Assembly: GCF_009900765.1 (NCBI RefSeq)
Contig: NZ_JAAABL010000003.1
Location: 186,001 to 250,000 of the forward strand
Source of the DNA: Rhodovarius lipocyclicus
GTDB taxonomy: Bacteria; Pseudomonadota; Alphaproteobacteria; Acetobacterales; Acetobacteraceae
Direction: 5' to 3'
DNA: 64,000 nt
Below, piece by piece: positions 56,456 to 64,000 of this stretch. The position numbers and the translations under genes were made by a program. The notes under the pieces are model-generated. The model was not told where the DNA came from. It ran no database searches and was given only the letters and a program-made list of their open reading frames with translations. Position 1 is the first letter of the stretch; each line of letters starts with the position of its first letter.

Positions 56456-58381
56456 TCAGAACAGGAAGTCGCCCTCCAGGAACGCATCCGCGCCATAGAC
56501 GAAGATGCTGTCGGCCCCGATGCGGATGATGCCGCTGCCCCCGCCGAAGGCGAAGCCGCCCTCGATCGCGGCGAAGCTCAGCCCCAGCCCGCCCAGGTCG
56601 ATCCTCATCCCCTGCGCCCGGTCGAAACCCGAGATCTGGTCCGCCCCCCAGCCCGCCCGGCCGTACAGGAAGCGGTCTGCCCCGCCATAGCTGTAGATGA
56701 TGTCGTCGCCCGTGCCGCCATCGAACACATCGGCCTGGGCGCTGCCCCACAGCATGTCGTTGCCGCCCATGCCCGACAGGGCGGAGCCCAGCAGCGGATT
56801 GGCCACCAGATTCTCGCCCATGGCGCTGCCGGTCAGGCTGACCGCGCCCTCCAGCAGGCGGCCCACCTCCACCTCGCCCGGCATCACGAAGCCGGAGGCG
56901 GTGATCCAGGCCATGTCGTAACCGCCATCGGCGGCTTCCTCGATGATGCTGGCGGCATCGAACACCACGAACTGGTCGTTGCCCGCGCCGCCGATGAAAT
57001 GATCGGCCCCACCCTGGCCGCGCAGGATGTCGTCGCCCTCGCCGCCGTCCAGCGTCTCGGCGGCGGCGCTGCTCCATATCTCGTCATCGCCGGCCATGCC
57101 GAGCAGGGTGTTGCCCACGCCGCCGCTGGCGATGATGTCATGCCCGGCCCGGCCGGTGATGGTGGCGCCGCTCGTCACCAGCCGGGCGATCTCCACCTGG
57201 TCTGGAATGACGAAGCCCGAGACGGTGACCCAGACCGTGTCGGTGCCCTCATCCGGCAATTCCTCGATGACGGTGCCGGCATCGAACACGACATACTGGT
57301 CATGGCCGCCGCCGCCGCGCATCACATCCGCCCCGCCCTGGCCACGCAGGATGTCGTCGCCCGCGCCGCCTTCCAGCGTATCGGCCAACGCGCTGCCCCA
57401 CAGCGTGTCGTCGCCGCCCATGCCCCGCAGGGTGCTGGCCAGCGCGCCGTTGGCCACCAGCTGCTCGGCGCCGTCATGGCCGGTCAGGCTGCGGGCCGCG
57501 CCGGTCAGATAGCCGATTTCCACATTCTCCGGCATGGATTGGGCGTCGACCTGGAAGAAGACGCTGTCCGTGCCCTCGCCCGCCTTCTCGATGATGCTCT
57601 CCAGCCCGGAGACCACGAGATAGATGTCGTTGCCCGCATTGCCGCGCAGGGTGTCGGCGCCGCCGCCGCCCATCAGCGTGTCGTCGCCCTCGCCGCCCGA
57701 AAGGGTGTCCGCCGCGGTGCCGCCGATGATCACGTCGTCGCCACCCAGCCCCTGCACATCCACCACGCCATGCCCGGGCGCATTCCCTTGGCCCAGCAGG
57801 ATGAAGGCCGAGAAATCCAGCCGGTCCGCCTGCGCGGTGCCGCGCACGTGGGAATCCGGGCGCAGCAGCTCCACGCCGCTGAAGATGGCCGTGTCGTGCA
57901 GCACGATGGGGCCGATGCTGAAGATGGCCGTGTCGAGGCCCTCGCCGCCATCGACATGCAGCCGCGTCAGGTCGGTCACCAGATAGAAGGTGTCGTTCCC
58001 GCCATCCCCATACAGGGAATCGGCGTAGCCCTCTCCGCCGCCATGGATGTCGTCATCGCCGAGGCCGCCATGGATGATGTCGCTGCCGCTGTCGCCGCTC
58101 AGCAGGTCATTGCCCTGGCCGCCGAAAATCTGGTCGTCGCCCTCGTTGCCGGAAAGGACGACATCCTGAATATCGGTGAAGGGCGAACCCTCGGCGGGGG
58201 CGGAGGCGGTTCCGTACAGGATATCGTTGCCGCCAGCCCCGAAGACGCCCCAGTAGAAGCTGTAATGAAAGGTGAAGCCGCCATCATCCAACGGCTCGAC
58301 CCAGCTCAGCACCCATTCCACGCTCAGGGTTTCATTGTCGTCCGTCCCGGAAATAGACGGGTAGGCATAGGTGGGGGGCAC
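56456..58381 (-). CDS. RTX-type calcium-binding repeat protein
   Basis: A 641-aa acidic protein built of glycine-rich GGxGxDxLxG nonapeptide repeats that fold as calcium-dependent beta-rolls. There is no signal peptide, and the C-terminus (FVYGADAFLEGDFLF) is compatible with a type I secretion signal. Residues 245-570 consist of three tandem modules of about 108 residues. The start is GTG at 58381, with GGAG 7 bases before it; the longer frame upstream overlaps the divergent carboxypeptidase gene. No type I secretion genes are in the window. No enzymatic domain is recognised. Confidence 0.85.
   Translation of the reverse strand: MPPTYAYPSISGTDDNETLSVEWVLSWVEPLDDGGFTFHYSFYWGVFGAGGNDILYGTASAPAEGSPFTDIQDVVLSGNEGDDQIFGGQGNDLLSGDSGSDIIHGGLGDDDIHGGGEGYADSLYGDGGNDTFYLVTDLTRLHVDGGEGLDTAIFSIGPIVLHDTAIFSGVELLRPDSHVRGTAQADRLDFSAFILLGQGNAPGHGVVDVQGLGGDDVIIGGTAADTLSGGEGDDTLMGGGGADTLRGNAGNDIYLVVSGLESIIEKAGEGTDSVFFQVDAQSMPENVEIGYLTGAARSLTGHDGAEQLVANGALASTLRGMGGDDTLWGSALADTLEGGAGDDILRGQGGADVMRGGGGHDQYVVFDAGTVIEELPDEGTDTVWVTVSGFVIPDQVEIARLVTSGATITGRAGHDIIASGGVGNTLLGMAGDDEIWSSAAAETLDGGEGDDILRGQGGADHFIGGAGNDQFVVFDAASIIEEAADGGYDMAWITASGFVMPGEVEVGRLLEGAVSLTGSAMGENLVANPLLGSALSGMGGNDMLWGSAQADVFDGGTGDDIIYSYGGADRFLYGRAGWGADQISGFDRAQGMRIDLGGLGLSFAAIEGGFAFGGGSGIIRIGADSIFVYGADAFLEGDFLF
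56672..57649 (-). repeat. Three tandem 108-residue RTX modules
   Basis: Each module (residues 245-353, 354-461, 462-570) runs from a GGxGxDQY/F strand with the sequence VVFDA, through IIEE, a GTDTVWVTVSGFV-like strand, a PxxVEIxRL segment, then LTG and GMGGDDxLWGSA, into a second RTX block GGxGDDILRGQGGAD. The second and third copies are the most alike. The pattern indicates expansion by duplication of a unit of about 325 bases. Confidence 0.75.
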
Positions 58382-58547
58382 GCTTGTTCTCCGTCGCGTC
58401 CGGGAGCGGGAGTGCCACCGCGTTCCGACCATTCGCGGCGCCACAGGGCCGTGCAAGCACGAAAAGATGATCTTCCTCGCGGCGCGTGGCACCACTGCCC
58501 GCATCCCCGCTTGAGCCAGCCCATATTTCGGGCGTAAGCCCCGATCC

Positions 58548-59798
58548 ATGGCCGAGCCCCGCGACGAATCCCGCCCCGACCACGGCAAGACCCGCCGTGC
58601 CCTGTTAGCCGCGCCCCTGGCGGCGCCCGCGCTGCTGGGCGCGACAGAGGCCATGGCGCAGCAGCGCCCGGCCGCCCGCGCGCCGGCCCCACGCGCGCCG
58701 CGCCCGGCCGGCACCCCCGCCAGCAGCCCGGTGGGGCCGGTGGATACGCTCGCGCGCTACGTCATCCTGGTGGATTACGAAACCGACGCGGTGCTGCTGG
58801 AGAAGGGGGCCGATGAGCGGATGACCCCGTCCTCCATGTCCAAGCTGATGACCATGTATGTGGTGTTCGACCTGCTGAAGCAGGGCCGCATCCGCATGGA
58901 CCAGACCTTCACCGTCAGCGAGACGGCCTGGCGCATGGGCGGCAGCCGCATGTTCGTCGAGGTCGGCAGCCAGATCAGCATCGAGAACCTGACGCGCGGC
59001 GTCATCATCCAGTCCGGCAACGACGCCTGCGTGGTGCTGGCCGAAGGCATCGCGGGCAGCGAGCGCCAGTTCGTGGAGCTGATGAACCAGAAGGCGCGGG
59101 AGCTGGGGCTGACCAACTCCACCTTCCGCAACGCCACCGGCTGGCCCGACCCCGAGCACCGCATGACCTGCCGCGACCTGGCCCGGCTGGCCAAGCGGCT
59201 GATCCATGATTTCCCGGAATATTACCGCTTCTACTCCGAGCGCAATTTCCGCTGGAACAATGTCAGCCAGGACAACCGCAACCCGCTGCTGTCGCGCATG
59301 AACGGCGCCGATGGCATGAAGACCGGCCATACGGAGGAAGCGGGCTATGGCCTCGTGGGTTCCGTGAAGCAGGGCGAGCGGCGGCTGATCCTGGTGGTGA
59401 ACGGCCTGCCGACCATGGGCGCGCGCATCGAGGAAAGCGTGCGGCTGATGGAATGGGGCTTCGGCAATTTCGAGAATGTGGTGCTGTTCCGCGCCCAGGA
59501 CGCGATCGAGGAAGTGCCCGTGCATCTGGGCGCGCGGCGCACCGTGCCGCTGGTGGGCGGGCGCGACGTGGTGGTGACGCTGCCGCGCACCTGGCGCAGC
59601 ACCATGCAGGCCCGCCTGCGCTACGAAGCCCCGGTGGCCGCCCCCGTGATGCGTGGGCAGGAGCTCGGCCGACTGGAGATCGGCGGCCAGGGCGTGCCGC
59701 CCATCACCCTGCCGCTGTATGCCGGGGCGGATGTGGAACGGCTGGGCATGCTGGCGCGCATCCCCGGCGCCCTGCAGCGGCTGATGGGCGGAGGCTGA
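58548..59798 (+). CDS. D-alanyl-D-alanine carboxypeptidase (penicillin-binding protein 5/6 type)
   Basis: A 416-aa periplasmic D,D-carboxypeptidase that trims pentapeptide side chains. The catalytic S96-x2-K99 (SMSK), S156-G-N158 and K258-T-G260 triad is complete, and a C-terminal beta-rich PBP5 domain follows from about 300. An Arg-containing N-terminus with a hydrophobic stretch (TRRALLAAPLAAPALLG) is the export signal, and a Pro/Ala-rich linker follows it. The tmk gene starts 5 bases after the stop. Confidence 0.93.
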   Translation: MAEPRDESRPDHGKTRRALLAAPLAAPALLGATEAMAQQRPAARAPAPRAPRPAGTPASSPVGPVDTLARYVILVDYETDAVLLEKGADERMTPSSMSKLMTMYVVFDLLKQGRIRMDQTFTVSETAWRMGGSRMFVEVGSQISIENLTRGVIIQSGNDACVVLAEGIAGSERQFVELMNQKARELGLTNSTFRNATGWPDPEHRMTCRDLARLAKRLIHDFPEYYRFYSERNFRWNNVSQDNRNPLLSRMNGADGMKTGHTEEAGYGLVGSVKQGERRLILVVNGLPTMGARIEESVRLMEWGFGNFENVVLFRAQDAIEEVPVHLGARRTVPLVGGRDVVVTLPRTWRSTMQARLRYEAPVAAPVMRGQELGRLEIGGQGVPPITLPLYAGADVERLGMLARIPGALQRLMGGG

Positions 59799-59803
59799 GC
59801 CCC

Positions 59804-60409
59804 TTGTTCATCACGCTGGAAGGCGGGGAGGGGGCCGGGAAATCCACCCAGATCCGCCGTCTGGCCGCGCATCTGGCCGCGCGTGGCCGCCCCGTGCTGC
59901 TGACGCGCGAACCGGGCGGCTCGGCGGGGGCGGAGGCCACGCGGGCGCTGCTGCTCTCCCGCCCCTGGGATGCGAAGGCCGAGATGCTGCTGCATTTCGC
60001 GGCCAGGCGGGAACATGTGGCGCGCAGCATCCGCCCGGCGCTGGCGGCCGGCGCGGTGGTGCTGTGCGACCGCTTCGCCGACAGCACGCTCGCCTATCAG
60101 GTGGCGGGACAGGGTGGTGACCGCGCCCTGTGGGATGGGCTGGTGCAGCTCTCGCTGGATGGGGTGTGGCCCGATCGCACGCTGCTGCTGGATATTCCGC
60201 CCGAAACCGGCCTGGCGCGCGCGCATACGCGCGGCGAGGTGAACCGCTACGAAAGCCTGGGCCTCGGCTTCCACAGCCGGGTGCGGCAGTGCTTCCTGGA
60301 CCAAGCGGCGGCCGAGCCCGGGCGCTTCCGGGTGATCGATGCGGGGCAGGGGCCGGAGGCGGTGTTCGCCGCCATGCTGGCCGCCCTGCCGCCCGAACTC
60401 GGCGCATGA
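59804..60409 (+). CDS. tmk: Thymidylate kinase
   Basis: A 201-aa dTMP kinase. The P-loop is GGEGAGKST (7-15), the TREPGG motif binds dTMP, DRFADSTLAYQ is the DRx motif and GEVNRYES-type residues form the lid. The start is TTG at 59804, fixed by the family N-terminus (MFITLEGGEG) and by GGAGG 9 bases upstream; no ATG or GTG fits. Its stop overlaps the holB start. Confidence 0.94.
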   Translation: MFITLEGGEGAGKSTQIRRLAAHLAARGRPVLLTREPGGSAGAEATRALLLSRPWDAKAEMLLHFAARREHVARSIRPALAAGAVVLCDRFADSTLAYQVAGQGGDRALWDGLVQLSLDGVWPDRTLLLDIPPETGLARAHTRGEVNRYESLGLGFHSRVRQCFLDQAAAEPGRFRVIDAGQGPEAVFAAMLAALPPELGA

Positions 60410-61383
60410 GCGCACCGGAGCCGCGCGAAAACCCCCTGCTGCTGGGCCATGAGGCGGCGGAGGCGGTGATGGCGGGGGCCGCGCGCTCCGGCAGGTTGCA
60501 CCATGCCTGGCTGCTGGGCGGGCCGCCCGGGGTGGGCAAGGCGACGCTGGCCTACCGCTTCGCGCGCTGGCTGCTGGCGGGCCAGCCCGCCGGCGAGGGG
60601 CTGGCGCTGCCGCCCGACAATGCCGTGTTCCGCCGCGTGGCCGCGGGCGCCCATGCCGACCTGCTGGCGCTGTCGCCCAACACCGGCGAGGGCAAGCGGA
60701 TGATGATCCGCGTGGAGGATGTGCGCGGCCTGAAGGGCTTCATGAGCCTGACGCCCGCCGAGGGCGGATGGCGCGTGGTGGTGCTGGACCAGCCCGAGAC
60801 CATGGACGCCGCCGGCCAGAACGCCCTGCTGAAGACGCTGGAGGAACCGCCGCCGCGCGCCATCCTGCTGCTGGCCTGCGCCGCCCCGGGTCGCCTGCTG
60901 CCCACCATCATGAGCCGGGTGCGGCGGCTGGAGCTGAACCCGCTGCCCGATGCCGCCATGGAACGCCTGCTGGGCGACTACCTGCCCGAGATGGCGGCGG
61001 AGGAGCGGCGGGAGCTGATCGGCCTGTCCGGCGGCGCCCCGGGCCGGGCGCTGCAACTGGCCCAGGGGGAGGGGCTGGAGATGGCCCGCCTGGCGCGTGA
61101 GGCGCTGGGCGGCGTGCCGCCCCGCCGCGCGCTGCAGATCGCGGAGCGCGTGGCCGGGCGCGAGAGCGGGCCGATGATCACCTTTTTCGCTCTGCTGCGG
61201 GCGGGGCTGGCCGCCGGCACGCGGGCGGCGGGGCAGGGGCAGGGCCCGCCCTGGGCGGCCCGGCGCACGCCCGGCGAATGGGCCGAGATCTGGTCGCGCC
61301 TCGGCGCCCACGCCGCGGCGGCGGACAAGCTCTCGCTGGACCGCAAGCAGGCGGTGATGCAGGCGCTGGACTGGCTTAACTAG
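60406..61383 (+). CDS. holB: DNA polymerase III subunit delta'
   Basis: A 325-aa clamp-loader subunit of the AAA+ fold. The P-loop is GPPGVGKAT, and VVVLDQPETMDAAGQNALLKTLEEPP is present (read in parts). The SRC-type motif is altered to SRVRRLEL, as usual for delta', which does not hydrolyse ATP. The ATG at 60406 overlaps the tmk stop (ATGA). tmk-holB is a common alphaproteobacterial pair. Its 3' end overlaps the convergent methyltransferase gene by 8 bases. Confidence 0.93.
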   Translation: MSAPEPRENPLLLGHEAAEAVMAGAARSGRLHHAWLLGGPPGVGKATLAYRFARWLLAGQPAGEGLALPPDNAVFRRVAAGAHADLLALSPNTGEGKRMMIRVEDVRGLKGFMSLTPAEGGWRVVVLDQPETMDAAGQNALLKTLEEPPPRAILLLACAAPGRLLPTIMSRVRRLELNPLPDAAMERLLGDYLPEMAAEERRELIGLSGGAPGRALQLAQGEGLEMARLAREALGGVPPRRALQIAERVAGRESGPMITFFALLRAGLAAGTRAAGQGQGPPWAARRTPGEWAEIWSRLGAHAAAADKLSLDRKQAVMQALDWLN

Positions 61384-62089
61384 AAGAAGGCGCGTCGCCC
61401 GGACGGAGCGCCGCCAACTCGGCCTCTAGCGCCGCAATGCGTTCCCGGGCCTGGCGCAGCAGGATCTGATCCCTTGTGAGATGAGGCGGCGGCCCCACGC
61501 TCGCGGCCAGTTCGCCCAACCGGCGCAGCTGCATGGCATCGGGCAGGTCGTCATGGATGAAACTGCCGGGCGGGGGCGCCTCGCGCCCGAACACCATCAC
61601 GCAATCCTCCCACTGGTCCGTCATACGCGGAGCGATGAAGCTCTCCATGGCCCGGATGTCGAACCCCCGGGCGCGGCCCCAGCTCTCCAGCGCCACGGAG
61701 GCATCCGCGTAGAAACGCCAGCAATCCAGGGGAAAGCGATGGGTTTCCCCGTTCGAGGGCGCGTTGACATACAGATAGCCGCCGGGCCGGGTGACACGCA
61801 GCATCTCCAGGAAGGTCTCCCAGAACGCCGGCGCGTGCTCGAACACCGAAGTGCAGACGACGGCGTCGAAGCGGCCGTCCTCGAAGGGCAGGCGGCCGGA
61901 ACCGTCCAGCACCACATCCACCCCCGGCCCCGCCTCCATGTCCGCGCCGCAATAGCGCAGGCCGGGCGGCGCGACGGAACGCAGGCTGCCATTGATGTCC
62001 ATGGCGCCCAGATCCAGCACTTCCGGCGCCTCTCCCCGCAGGTAGTGGCGGAAGAACAGCTCTCCCAGTCGCATCGCGGTGTCGTGCAA
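61376..62089 (-). CDS. Class I SAM-dependent methyltransferase with C-terminal coiled coil
   Basis: A 237-aa methyltransferase type 11. Motif I is VLDLGAMDINGSLR, the acidic residue follows in YCGADMEAGPG, and DAVVCTSVFEHAPAFWETF with LRVTRPGGYLYVNAPS are motifs IV-V. The last 30 residues (LLRQARERIAALEAELAAL) form a short coiled coil. The start is TTG at 62089, with GGAGG 6 bases before it; an ATG at 62074 is the alternative. It resembles methyltransferases linked to glycan or cell-surface synthesis, but the substrate is unknown. It lies antisense between holB and metG. Confidence 0.84.
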   Translation of the reverse strand: MHDTAMRLGELFFRHYLRGEAPEVLDLGAMDINGSLRSVAPPGLRYCGADMEAGPGVDVVLDGSGRLPFEDGRFDAVVCTSVFEHAPAFWETFLEMLRVTRPGGYLYVNAPSNGETHRFPLDCWRFYADASVALESWGRARGFDIRAMESFIAPRMTDQWEDCVMVFGREAPPPGSFIHDDLPDAMQLRRLGELAASVGPPPHLTRDQILLRQARERIAALEAELAALRPGDAPSSS

Positions 62090-62237
62090 GGGATGCCTCC
62101 TGACCCGATGGAAGGGGATGCTGCCACGCCAGGCAGGGTTCTGGCCACGCCGCCCCGCAGAACATGTTGTGAGCGCGCCCCGGGGGCCGCCAGTCTGGCC
62201 CTAGCCATCGCGGGGCCAAAGAGGCATATCCGCCCCC

Positions 62238-63761
62238 ATGCCCCGCTACATCACGACGCCCATCTATTACGTGAACGACAAGCCGCATATCGGCCACGCC
62301 TATACCTCGCTGGCCGGCGATGTGCTGGCGCGCTGGTGGCGGTTGTCCGGTGAGGAAGTGTTCTTCCTGACCGGCACGGACGAGCACGGCCAGAAGGTGG
62401 AAAAGGCCGCGAGCGACGCGGGCATGGAACCCAAGGCCTTCACCGACAAGGTGAGCCAGGCTTTCCGCGACCTGACCGTGACCATGGGCCTGTCCAACGA
62501 CGCGTTCATCCGCACGACGGAGCCGCGGCACTACGCCGCCTGCCAGGCGCTGTGGAAGAAGCTGGCCGATGCCGGGCACATCTATCTGGGCCATTACGAG
62601 GGCTGGTACGCGGTGCGCGACGAGGCCTTCTATGGCGAGGACGAGCTGATCGAGCGCGACGGCGTGAAGCTGGCGCCCACCGGCGCGCCCGTGGCCTGGG
62701 TGAAGGAGCCGTCCTATTTCCTGCGCCTCTCGGCCTTCGCCGACAAGCTGATCGCGCTGTATGAGGCGCAGCCCGACTTCATCCTGCCCGCCACCCGCCG
62801 GAATGAGGTGGTGGCCTTCGTGAAGGACAATCTGCGCGACCTGTCGATCAGCCGCACCTCCTTCCAATGGGGCGTACCGGTGCCGGGCGACGACGCCCAT
62901 GTGATGTATGTGTGGATCGACGCGCTGACCAACTACATCACGGCGCTCGGCTACCCGGATGAGGCCGCGCCGCTGTGGAAGTTCTGGCCGGCCGATGTGC
63001 ATTTCGTCGGCAAGGACATCCTGCGCTTTCACACCATCTACTGGCCCGCGATGCTGATGGCCGCCGGCCTGCCGCTGCCCCGGCGCGTCTTCGCCCATGG
63101 CTGGTGGACGAATGAAGGCCAGAAGATCTCCAAATCCCTGGGCAATGTGATCGACCCGGTGGGGCTGGTGGAGGAGTTCGGCCTGGACCCCGTGCGCTAC
63201 TTCCTGCTGCGCGAGGTGCCCTTCGGCCAGGATGGCGATTTCAGCCGCAAATCCCTGGTGAACCGCCTGAACGGCGAGCTGGCCGACGCGCTGGGCAACC
63301 TCGCCAACCGCACGCTGAGCCTGATCCAGCGCAATTGCGGCGGCGTGCTGCCCCCGCCCGCGGCCCGCAATGAGGCCGACCAGGAATTCCTGGCCCAGGT
63401 CGATGGGCTGCGCGGCGAGCTCGACACGCTGCTGGGCGAGCAGAAATTCGACCAGGCGCTGGCCGCCATCTTCACGGTGATCCGCGAGGCCAATGGCTAT
63501 ATCACCCGCGAGGCCCCCTGGGCGCTGAAGAAGACCGACCCCGTGCGGATGGAGCTGGTGCTGCGCCACCTGCATGACGCGCTGCGGGCCTTCGCCACTG
63601 TGCTGCAGCCCTTCATGCCCGCCACGATGGCGGCCCTGCTGGACCAGCTGGGCGTGCCCGCCGAGGCGCGCGCCCTGGCGGCGCTCGCCACCCCGCTGCC
63701 CGGCGGCATCGCCCTGCCGCCGCCCGCCCCGCTGTTCCGCAAGGTGGAGCTGGCGGCGTGA
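62238..63761 (+). CDS. metG: Methionyl-tRNA synthetase
   Basis: A 507-aa class I synthetase. HIGH is at 17-20 and KISKS at 296-300 (GQKISKSLGN), and the anticodon-binding helices are in the last 150 residues. The connective peptide region at about 120-160 lacks the zinc-binding CxxC pairs of E. coli MetG, so it is the short, zinc-free type common in alphaproteobacteria. The C-terminal tRNA-binding EMAP domain is also absent. Its stop overlaps the tatD start (GTGA). Confidence 0.95.
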   Translation: MPRYITTPIYYVNDKPHIGHAYTSLAGDVLARWWRLSGEEVFFLTGTDEHGQKVEKAASDAGMEPKAFTDKVSQAFRDLTVTMGLSNDAFIRTTEPRHYAACQALWKKLADAGHIYLGHYEGWYAVRDEAFYGEDELIERDGVKLAPTGAPVAWVKEPSYFLRLSAFADKLIALYEAQPDFILPATRRNEVVAFVKDNLRDLSISRTSFQWGVPVPGDDAHVMYVWIDALTNYITALGYPDEAAPLWKFWPADVHFVGKDILRFHTIYWPAMLMAAGLPLPRRVFAHGWWTNEGQKISKSLGNVIDPVGLVEEFGLDPVRYFLLREVPFGQDGDFSRKSLVNRLNGELADALGNLANRTLSLIQRNCGGVLPPPAARNEADQEFLAQVDGLRGELDTLLGEQKFDQALAAIFTVIREANGYITREAPWALKKTDPVRMELVLRHLHDALRAFATVLQPFMPATMAALLDQLGVPAEARALAALATPLPGGIALPPPAPLFRKVELAA

Positions 63762-64000
63762 ACCCAGGGGTGAGCATCGTCGACAGCCACTGCCACCTCG
63801 ACCATTTCACGGCCGAGGAGCAGCCCGAAATCGTGGCCCGCGCTGTCGCCGCCGGCGTGACCCGCATGACGACCATCAGCGTGCGGATGAGCCAGGGGCC
63901 CACCATCCGCGCCCTGACCGAACGCTTCCCCGAGGTCTGGGGCACCGCGGGCGTGCACCCGCACCAGGCGGGCGAGGGCGTGATGCCGACGGTCGAGGAG
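63758..64000 (+). CDS. tatD: TatD family metal-dependent DNase, 3' end missing
   Basis: The first 81 codons are present and the frame runs off the window. DSHCHLDHF near the N-terminus carries the first metal-binding histidines, and GTAGVHPHQAG is the family's GxHPH block. The start is GTG at 63758, overlapping the metG stop; a second GTG at 63770 is possible. metG-tatD is a common order downstream of tmk-holB. Confidence 0.9.
   Translation, partial: MNPGVSIVDSHCHLDHFTAEEQPEIVARAVAAGVTRMTTISVRMSQGPTIRALTERFPEVWGTAGVHPHQAGEGVMPTVEE

Noticed and set aside
58382-58714. N-terminal extension of the RTX protein
   Set aside because: It would overlap the divergent D,D-carboxypeptidase gene, and a GTG with good ribosome site at 58381 explains the start.

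Overview
The window is about 70% GC, densely packed, and reads as chromosome of a high-GC alphaproteobacterium. The Rrf2-led suf operon, the linked tmk-holB-metG-tatD genes, two Bug-type (TctC) binding proteins, an MmgE/PrpD protein and two NtaA-type flavin monooxygenases suggest an Acetobacteraceae member of the Roseomonas kind. That placement is an inference from gene content, not from a marker gene. No tRNA, rRNA, CRISPR array, prophage or insertion sequence was seen.

Layout. 1-1364: end of a branched-chain amino-acid-type ABC operon (LivG partial, LivF), closed by a hairpin with a GAAA loop. 1400-3702: a thiol dioxygenase and a short-chain dehydrogenase on the minus strand, divergent from an amidohydrolase. 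3709-10147: a complete SUF iron-sulfur assembly operon (Rrf2 regulator, sufB, C, D, S, U, T, A) with a 25-bp IscR-like palindrome over its promoter. 10274-13055: a flavin monooxygenase and a class III aminotransferase. 13112-13465: a small unknown gene behind a promoter and a Fur-box-like site. 13513-14688: an RlmI-type rRNA methyltransferase.

14685-27355 (minus strand) is one tightly coupled 13-gene run, and it is the most unusual region. It holds two complete three-subunit oxidase modules of the opine oxidase / HcnABC / D-hydroxyproline dehydrogenase type. Each has a [2Fe-2S] protein, an FAD/NAD protein with a C-terminal BFD-like cysteine cluster, and a DAO-type flavoprotein. A third DAO-type flavoprotein, a short-chain dehydrogenase and all parts of a dipeptide-type ABC importer are interleaved with them. 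A second, paralogous substrate-binding protein (27408-28898) diverges from the head of the run. The likely role is import and oxidative breakdown of N-substituted or D-configured amino acids or opines; the substrate is unknown.

28907-32499: LemA, an M48 membrane protease and an MsbA-like exporter. 32505-36659: a DUF302 protein, an exported metallo-beta-lactamase-fold hydrolase, a second flavin monooxygenase and a Bug-type binding protein. 36661-39462: an RNA uracil methyltransferase, a DUF2721 protein and glutaryl-CoA dehydrogenase. 39569-41773: a DEAD-box helicase with a very long charged tail. 42008-48142: an alpha/beta hydrolase, then a TetR-controlled set (DUF3237 protein, TetR regulator, RND adaptor and pump) with two nearly identical 22-bp operators. 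48144-55968: diguanylate cyclase, M20 peptidase, esterase, Bug protein, MmgE/PrpD protein, lytic transglycosylase and RlpA. 55975-58381: a Pro/Tyr-rich secreted protein and an RTX-type calcium-binding repeat protein. 58548-64000: D,D-carboxypeptidase, tmk, holB, a methyltransferase on the opposite strand, metG and the start of tatD.

Start codons were moved from the longest reading frame where a Shine-Dalgarno sequence, an ATGA-type overlap or the family's N-terminus argued for it. Several housekeeping genes here use TTG or GTG.
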